64,000 nt of DNA from the NCBI RefSeq assembly GCF_003205875.1, contig NZ_PUBZ01000114.1:1-64000 (forward strand), in the 5' to 3' direction. A program made the position numbers and the translations under genes. This DNA comes from Herpetosiphon llansteffanensis (lineage in GTDB: Bacteria; Chloroflexota; Chloroflexia; Chloroflexales; Herpetosiphonaceae). Positions 60,871 through 64,000 of this stretch are shown piece by piece. The notes under the pieces were generated by a model, which was not told the DNA's origin, ran no database searches, and saw nothing but the letters and a program-made list of their open reading frames with translations. How positions within the stretch are numbered: position 1 is the first letter of the stretch; each line of letters begins with the position of its first letter.

Positions 60871-61737
60871 TTAGATCGTGCTCGCCAAGGCGCATTCCAG
60901 TTTCTCGCGGGTTTGGGCTTCGGCCAACGGTAAATACACCACCAGCTGTTGTTGATCAGCATTATGAATTTGCAAAACTTTGGGCTGAAACACCAAACTG
61001 CCCAAATCCCAATGGCGTAGCTCTTTGCGCTCAATCGTGATGCCGCCAACGTCGTGTTGTGCCCACAATTGGCAAAACTCAGGGCTAATCGCCAGCAGAT
61101 CGGCAATCAGCTCTTGCACAATCGGGTGGTCGATATATTTGGTGCTATTGGCACGAAAAAATGCCAGCACTCGCTGGGTTTCGCCAAACCAATCAGCAAA
61201 GAAATGACGTGCTCCTGGCTGACTAAATGTCATCCAAAGTAGGTTGCGTTCACGCATACTTTTAGCCTGCCAATCGCCAAAAACCAGCCGCGCCGCTTGG
61301 TTCCAAGCAATCACCGTGCAACACGGGCTAATCACATAAGCCGGCGCTGGATCAAGCATGTCGAGCATGAGCTGAGTGCCGGCATCGATTGCGTGGCCCA
61401 GCCATGGCAAAGGGTGAATGCTATCGCGAGCCAAAACATACAGGTGTTCGCGCTCATAGCCATCGAGTTGCAATACACGCACCAAACTTTCGAGCACAGC
61501 ACTCGAAACTTGAATTTCGCGGCCTTGCTCAAACCAGGTATACCAACTGACGCTGACTCCAGCCAGCAAGGCAACTTCTTCGCGGCGCAGGCCCGGCGTG
61601 CGACGACGTGCGCCATGCGGCAAACCAACGCTTGTTGGTGAAATTTTGGCCCGCCGAGCACGCAGAAAATCAGTCAACAAACTGCGTCGTTGGCTCTGCT
61701 TGGCGCTTGCTGGCGCAACACTAGGATTTTTTATCAT
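60871..61737 (-). CDS. XRE-family transcriptional regulator with MmyB-type ligand-binding domain
   Basis: 288 aa. N-terminal helix-turn-helix (about 20-85): LTDFLRARRAKISPTSVGLP, TPGLRREEVALLAGVSVSWYTWFEQGR. This is the hallmark arrangement of the MmyB-like family, where a PAS-like C-terminal domain (about 105-275, PLPWLGHAIDAGTQLMLDML) is thought to bind fatty acids or other small molecules. ATG 61737 is preferred to 61782 because GGAAA lies upstream and the start then leaves room for the divergent lipoprotein promoter. It may regulate the SMP-30-like gene opposite. Confidence 0.88.
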   Translation of the reverse strand: MIKNPSVAPASAKQSQRRSLLTDFLRARRAKISPTSVGLPHGARRRTPGLRREEVALLAGVSVSWYTWFEQGREIQVSSAVLESLVRVLQLDGYEREHLYVLARDSIHPLPWLGHAIDAGTQLMLDMLDPAPAYVISPCCTVIAWNQAARLVFGDWQAKSMRERNLLWMTFSQPGARHFFADWFGETQRVLAFFRANSTKYIDHPIVQELIADLLAISPEFCQLWAQHDVGGITIERKELRHWDLGSLVFQPKVLQIHNADQQQLVVYLPLAEAQTREKLECALASTI

Positions 61738-61817
61738 AGGATATTTCCATGTCTTACTAACACCATGATGGCTTGGTAGCATTCGGGCGTGATCAATCTA
61801 CTGAAAGGAATGCTCCA

Positions 61818-62804
61818 ATGGCGCGGATTTTTCTAATTGCTCTATTCTGTGTGCTGCTAGCCAGCTGTGGCAGTAGCGCAGCGCCGACTACGACGCTTGC
61901 ACCAATCCACATTCAGCCAACGCCAACAACCCTTAGCCAGCTTGCGCCAACTATTGCGCCAACGCTGACCCCAAGTTTGGCAACTACGGCTGCCATCACG
62001 TTGAGCGAAGGCTTTGCCCAACCAGAATCGATGCTCCACAATCAGCTGAGCGATTTGTATCTGGTTTCGAATATTAATGGTACACCATTTGGCCGCGATG
62101 ATAACGGCTATATCTCGCTCGTGAATCCTGATGGCACGTTGAAACAAGCCAAATGGATCGATGGCGCGAGTGCTGAATTTGAATTAAATGCGCCCAAAGG
62201 CATGGCGATTGCCAATAATACCTTGTATGTGGCCGATTTGGATACGGTGCGATTGTTTGATCCCGTTTCGGGAGTGCTCAAAGGCACGATTGCCATCAGC
62301 GGCAGCAGTTTTTTAAATGATCTGGTGGCGCGCGCTGATGGAACCGTTTTTGTCAGCGATATGGGAGTCAACGAGGATTTTTCGAGCACGAGAACTGCTG
62401 CGATCTACCAAATTGACGCTGCGGGCAATGTTGCGCTGGCCGTCAAACTTGACGCTGGCAATCCCAATGGCTTGGCGATTGCTGCCGATGGCACGCTTTT
62501 GGTTTGTCGCTACGATACAGCAGTTGAGATTTTTGCATTGGCTGCTGATGGTACGCTGCAACCCTATCGCAAGGCTAGTGCGAGCCAGCACGATGGCTTG
62601 GTGGCGCTGGCAGATCAAAGTTTGTTAGTTTCAAGCTGGCAAACTGCTAGCGTTCATCAATTAATGGCTGATGGTAGCGAACGGATTGTGTATGTTGGCA
62701 CAACTGGCGCGCCAGCTGATATTAATGTCGATGCCCAACGTGGCGGTCTATTAATGCCAATGATTGTGACCAGCCAAGTGGTACTATGGCCTTTAGCTGA
62801 TTAA
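61818..62804 (+). CDS. SMP-30/gluconolactonase-like lipoprotein
   Basis: 328 aa. Lipobox LLASC (Cys about residue 17) after RIFLIALFCVLLA, a Thr/Pro-rich spacer, then a six-bladed beta-propeller of the SMP-30 type: AQPESMLHNQLSDLYLVSNING, LNAPKGMAIANNTLYVADLDTV, FLNDLVARADGTVFVSDMG, and VALADQSLLVSSWQ. Typical relatives are calcium-dependent lactonases, but active-site residues cannot be assigned confidently. ATG 61818 has AAAGGAA about 10 nt upstream. Divergent from the XRE regulator. Confidence 0.85.
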   Translation: MARIFLIALFCVLLASCGSSAAPTTTLAPIHIQPTPTTLSQLAPTIAPTLTPSLATTAAITLSEGFAQPESMLHNQLSDLYLVSNINGTPFGRDDNGYISLVNPDGTLKQAKWIDGASAEFELNAPKGMAIANNTLYVADLDTVRLFDPVSGVLKGTIAISGSSFLNDLVARADGTVFVSDMGVNEDFSSTRTAAIYQIDAAGNVALAVKLDAGNPNGLAIAADGTLLVCRYDTAVEIFALAADGTLQPYRKASASQHDGLVALADQSLLVSSWQTASVHQLMADGSERIVYVGTTGAPADINVDAQRGGLLMPMIVTSQVVLWPLAD

Positions 62805-62810
62805 TTAAAT

Positions 62811-62846
62811 ACAGCGCCGCAGGTTAATCTCAACCTGCGGCGCTGT
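62811..62846. terminator. Bidirectional terminator between the SMP-30-like and LPMO genes
   Basis: ACAGCGCCGCAGGTT (62811-62825) and AACCTGCGGCGCTGT (62832-62846) form a perfect 15-bp stem with a 6-nt loop. T-rich tails follow on both sides. Confidence 0.92.
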
Positions 62847-62858
62847 TTGTTTAATAAT

Positions 62859-63806
62859 TTAGTTAATCAATTGCCATAATGCTGGCACAGCCGCTGGCTC
62901 CCAGCCAGGCAACGAGGTATGGGCTTGACGACAGATGTAGGTGTGGCCAGCGTAGGTCACGCCTGCGCCAGTGGCATAGCTGGTGTACGCTTGCCAAGCG
63001 GGTGTGCTTGGATTGGGCGTGGCGGTTGGCACGTTGGTTGGGCGTGGGGTCGCAACTGGCGTGTTGGTTGGCACGGTGGTTATCGTTGGGACGTTGGTGC
63101 TGGTTGGGCGTGGCGTGGCGCTTGGCACATTGGTCGGACGGGGCGTGGCGCTTAGCACATTGGTTGGGTTGATGCCACCAAAGCTCACATCCGAGCAGCT
63201 ATAAAATGCTTCTGGGCTATCCGAGCGCTGCCAAATTGCATAAATCAGATGCCGCCCTGTTTTGCCGCTCGGCAAGGTGGCATTGATCACATACGAGCCA
63301 TTAACCAACGCTGGATTCGTGACCGAAGCGAATGGCGTAGCCTCAAGATCCGACCATTTGAGTGGTTGGTTGGGGTCATAGCCAGTGCGCGTGAGATAAA
63401 AATCAAATGTGCCACGATGCGGCGCGGTGGCTTTGTACAAAAAGCTTAGTGAACTGCCTGAATTGAGTGGCGTTGCTGGCCAATCGCCGCGCGCTAGATC
63501 AAAGCCAGCATATTTTTCGCGGCCTGCGCTGCACAACTTGCCATCGGGAATAATGCTGCGATGGCGGCCAGCAGCATCGCCAATATTAACCTCGTTCCAA
63601 TCGTAGAGTGCTTGAGTTCCGCCGCGCTCGATTGCTGCGCGACATGCGGCGGTATCAGGTGTTTCTGGCCCTTCGAGAAAGCACGCGTACGTTCGGCTAA
63701 CTGGCGTTTGCAACGAACCATGAGCATGCGCTTGATTCCACGCAGCCAAGCCGACTAATAACGAACAACAACCAACCGCGAAACGTAGGATACGGCGTTG
63801 TACCAT
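62859..63806 (-). CDS. AA10 lytic polysaccharide monooxygenase with CBM5/12
   Basis: 315 aa. Signal peptide (LRFAVGCCSLLVGLAAWNQAHA) with AHA cleavage just before His29, which becomes the N-terminal copper ligand of the mature enzyme. The second ligand is His130 in TAPHRGTFDFY, and FYSCSDVSFG (about 201-210) holds the axial aromatic. Cys pairs match AA10 chitin/cellulose oxygenases. A Pro/Thr/Val linker with repeated PRPTNV motifs (about 213-263) leads to a C-terminal CBM5/12 chitin-binding domain (about 264-315, WQAYTSYATGAGVTYAGHTYICRQ). AGGGGG precedes ATG 63806. Likely oxidises crystalline chitin or cellulose. Its promoter overlaps a long inverted repeat. Confidence 0.95.
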   Translation of the reverse strand: MVQRRILRFAVGCCSLLVGLAAWNQAHAHGSLQTPVSRTYACFLEGPETPDTAACRAAIERGGTQALYDWNEVNIGDAAGRHRSIIPDGKLCSAGREKYAGFDLARGDWPATPLNSGSSLSFLYKATAPHRGTFDFYLTRTGYDPNQPLKWSDLEATPFASVTNPALVNGSYVINATLPSGKTGRHLIYAIWQRSDSPEAFYSCSDVSFGGINPTNVLSATPRPTNVPSATPRPTSTNVPTITTVPTNTPVATPRPTNVPTATPNPSTPAWQAYTSYATGAGVTYAGHTYICRQAHTSLPGWEPAAVPALWQLIN

Positions 63807-63882
63807 GGGATTTTCCCCCTTATAAACGCGCGGAGCAGCGTGGCTCCATTTCAATGGGTCTCCCGTTCATCCAACAGCGTGA

Positions 63883-63919
63883 TGTTTCTTTATAATTCCA
63901 GTGAAATTATAAAGAAACA
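63883..63919. promoter_or_regulatory. 15-bp inverted repeat over the LPMO promoter
   Basis: TGTTTCTTTATAATT (63883-63897) and AATTATAAAGAAACA (63905-63919) form a perfect dyad with a 7-nt centre. It covers the -10 box and the predicted start (about 63899). The RNA would begin inside the loop, so this is more likely a protein operator than an RNA hairpin. Confidence 0.7.
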
Positions 63920-63933
63920 GAGCTAAAAGTCAA
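63906..63933 (-). promoter_or_regulatory. Promoter of the LPMO gene
   Basis: On the minus strand TTGACT (63933-63928), a 16-bp spacer and TATAAT (63911-63906), about 100 nt upstream of the ATG. Confidence 0.75.
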
Positions 63934-63983
63934 TGATTTTTAAGAAATAGAAAGAATTAGATGGAAACACTCGAAGGCTTGTG

Positions 63984-64000
63984 TTTGATCCACGAAGGAC
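63984..64000. repeat. Start of a family B repeat at the right edge
   Basis: The last bases (GATCCACGAAGGAC) are the reverse complement of the GTCCTTCGTGGATC word seen at 55720-55735. The element continues beyond the window. Confidence 0.6.

Noticed and set aside
60801-61106. N-terminal extension of the metallo-beta-lactamase frame
   Set aside because: The extra residues do not resemble the family, the region overlaps the XRE regulator gene on the same strand, and the MBL domain begins at ATG 60800.

Overview
The window looks like part of a Chloroflexota genome, most likely Herpetosiphon or a close relative. This is inferred from gene content and style, not from a database match. The signs are single-copy housekeeping genes, many short gene clusters with 1-4 nt overlaps, secreted hydrolases with long Pro/Thr/Ala linkers, an AA10 chitin/cellulose monooxygenase, a bacterial expansin, and two families of non-coding dispersed repeats. 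The left edge (1-36) is not genomic: it carries an Illumina Nextera adapter with one mismatch, so the window begins at a contig end inside a repeat.

Layout, left to right. 37-300: tandem GC-rich repeat. 301-4181: patatin-like lipase, PHA-type regulator, PAS histidine kinase. 4460-5940: glnA with a perfect terminator. 5941-10880: repeat block, secreted expansin, MFS transporter, secreted NUC1 nuclease, degenerate GTPase/Roadblock fusion. 11183-12931: TPR-GGDEF diguanylate cyclase. 12970-16879 (minus): tight cluster of membrane protein, purine phosphorylase, degenerate phosphorylase sister, two map genes and lspA. 16890-19522: DinB/maleylpyruvate-isomerase-like protein, TPR membrane protein, F420-associated metalloprotease-like protein. 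19615-28405 (minus): selB, a membrane glycosyltransferase, a methyltransferase, GT4 and a GT2-GT4 fusion, i.e. a surface-glycan cluster. 28509-29830: HAD hydrolase and thiamine pyrophosphokinase. 29880-35829 (minus): S9 peptidase and an ABC-2 exporter (one ATPase, two permeases). 36001-37419: second NUC1 nuclease with a lamin-tail domain. 37691-38788: rplU-rpmA-rpmE with a consensus promoter and leader attenuator. 38900-43497: tdk, PAP2-like protein, a 33-aa membrane peptide, VanW protein, M14 peptidase. 43474-47477 (minus): rpsU-yqeY-pgpH-ybeY-dgkA. 47605-55238 (minus): metallophosphoesterase, oligopeptide-binding lipoprotein with a structured leader, mfd. 55863-57253: Crp/Fnr regulator and SDR. 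57365-61737 (mostly minus): DAHP synthase, unknown protein, LppX/LprG-like lipoprotein, metallo-beta-lactamase, XRE regulator. 61818-62804: SMP-30-like lipoprotein. 62859-63806 (minus): AA10 LPMO under a promoter that overlaps a 15-bp inverted repeat.

How it fits together. The exported hydrolases (expansin, LPMO-CBM5/12, two NUC1 nucleases, S9 and M14 peptidases) suit a gliding predatory or saprophytic bacterium that digests polymers and lysed cells, with the oligopeptide-binding lipoprotein taking up products. The glycosyltransferase cluster probably builds surface polysaccharide. The ribosomal, lspA/map and rpsU-ybeY clusters are ordinary core functions. I found no rRNA, tRNA, CRISPR array, insertion sequence or prophage. 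The most interesting unexplained items are the leader upstream of the oligopeptide-binding lipoprotein, the pseudo-enzyme phosphorylase pair, the promoter palindromes at rplU and the LPMO gene, the shared C-terminal LPY motif of two secreted enzymes, and the two repeat families.
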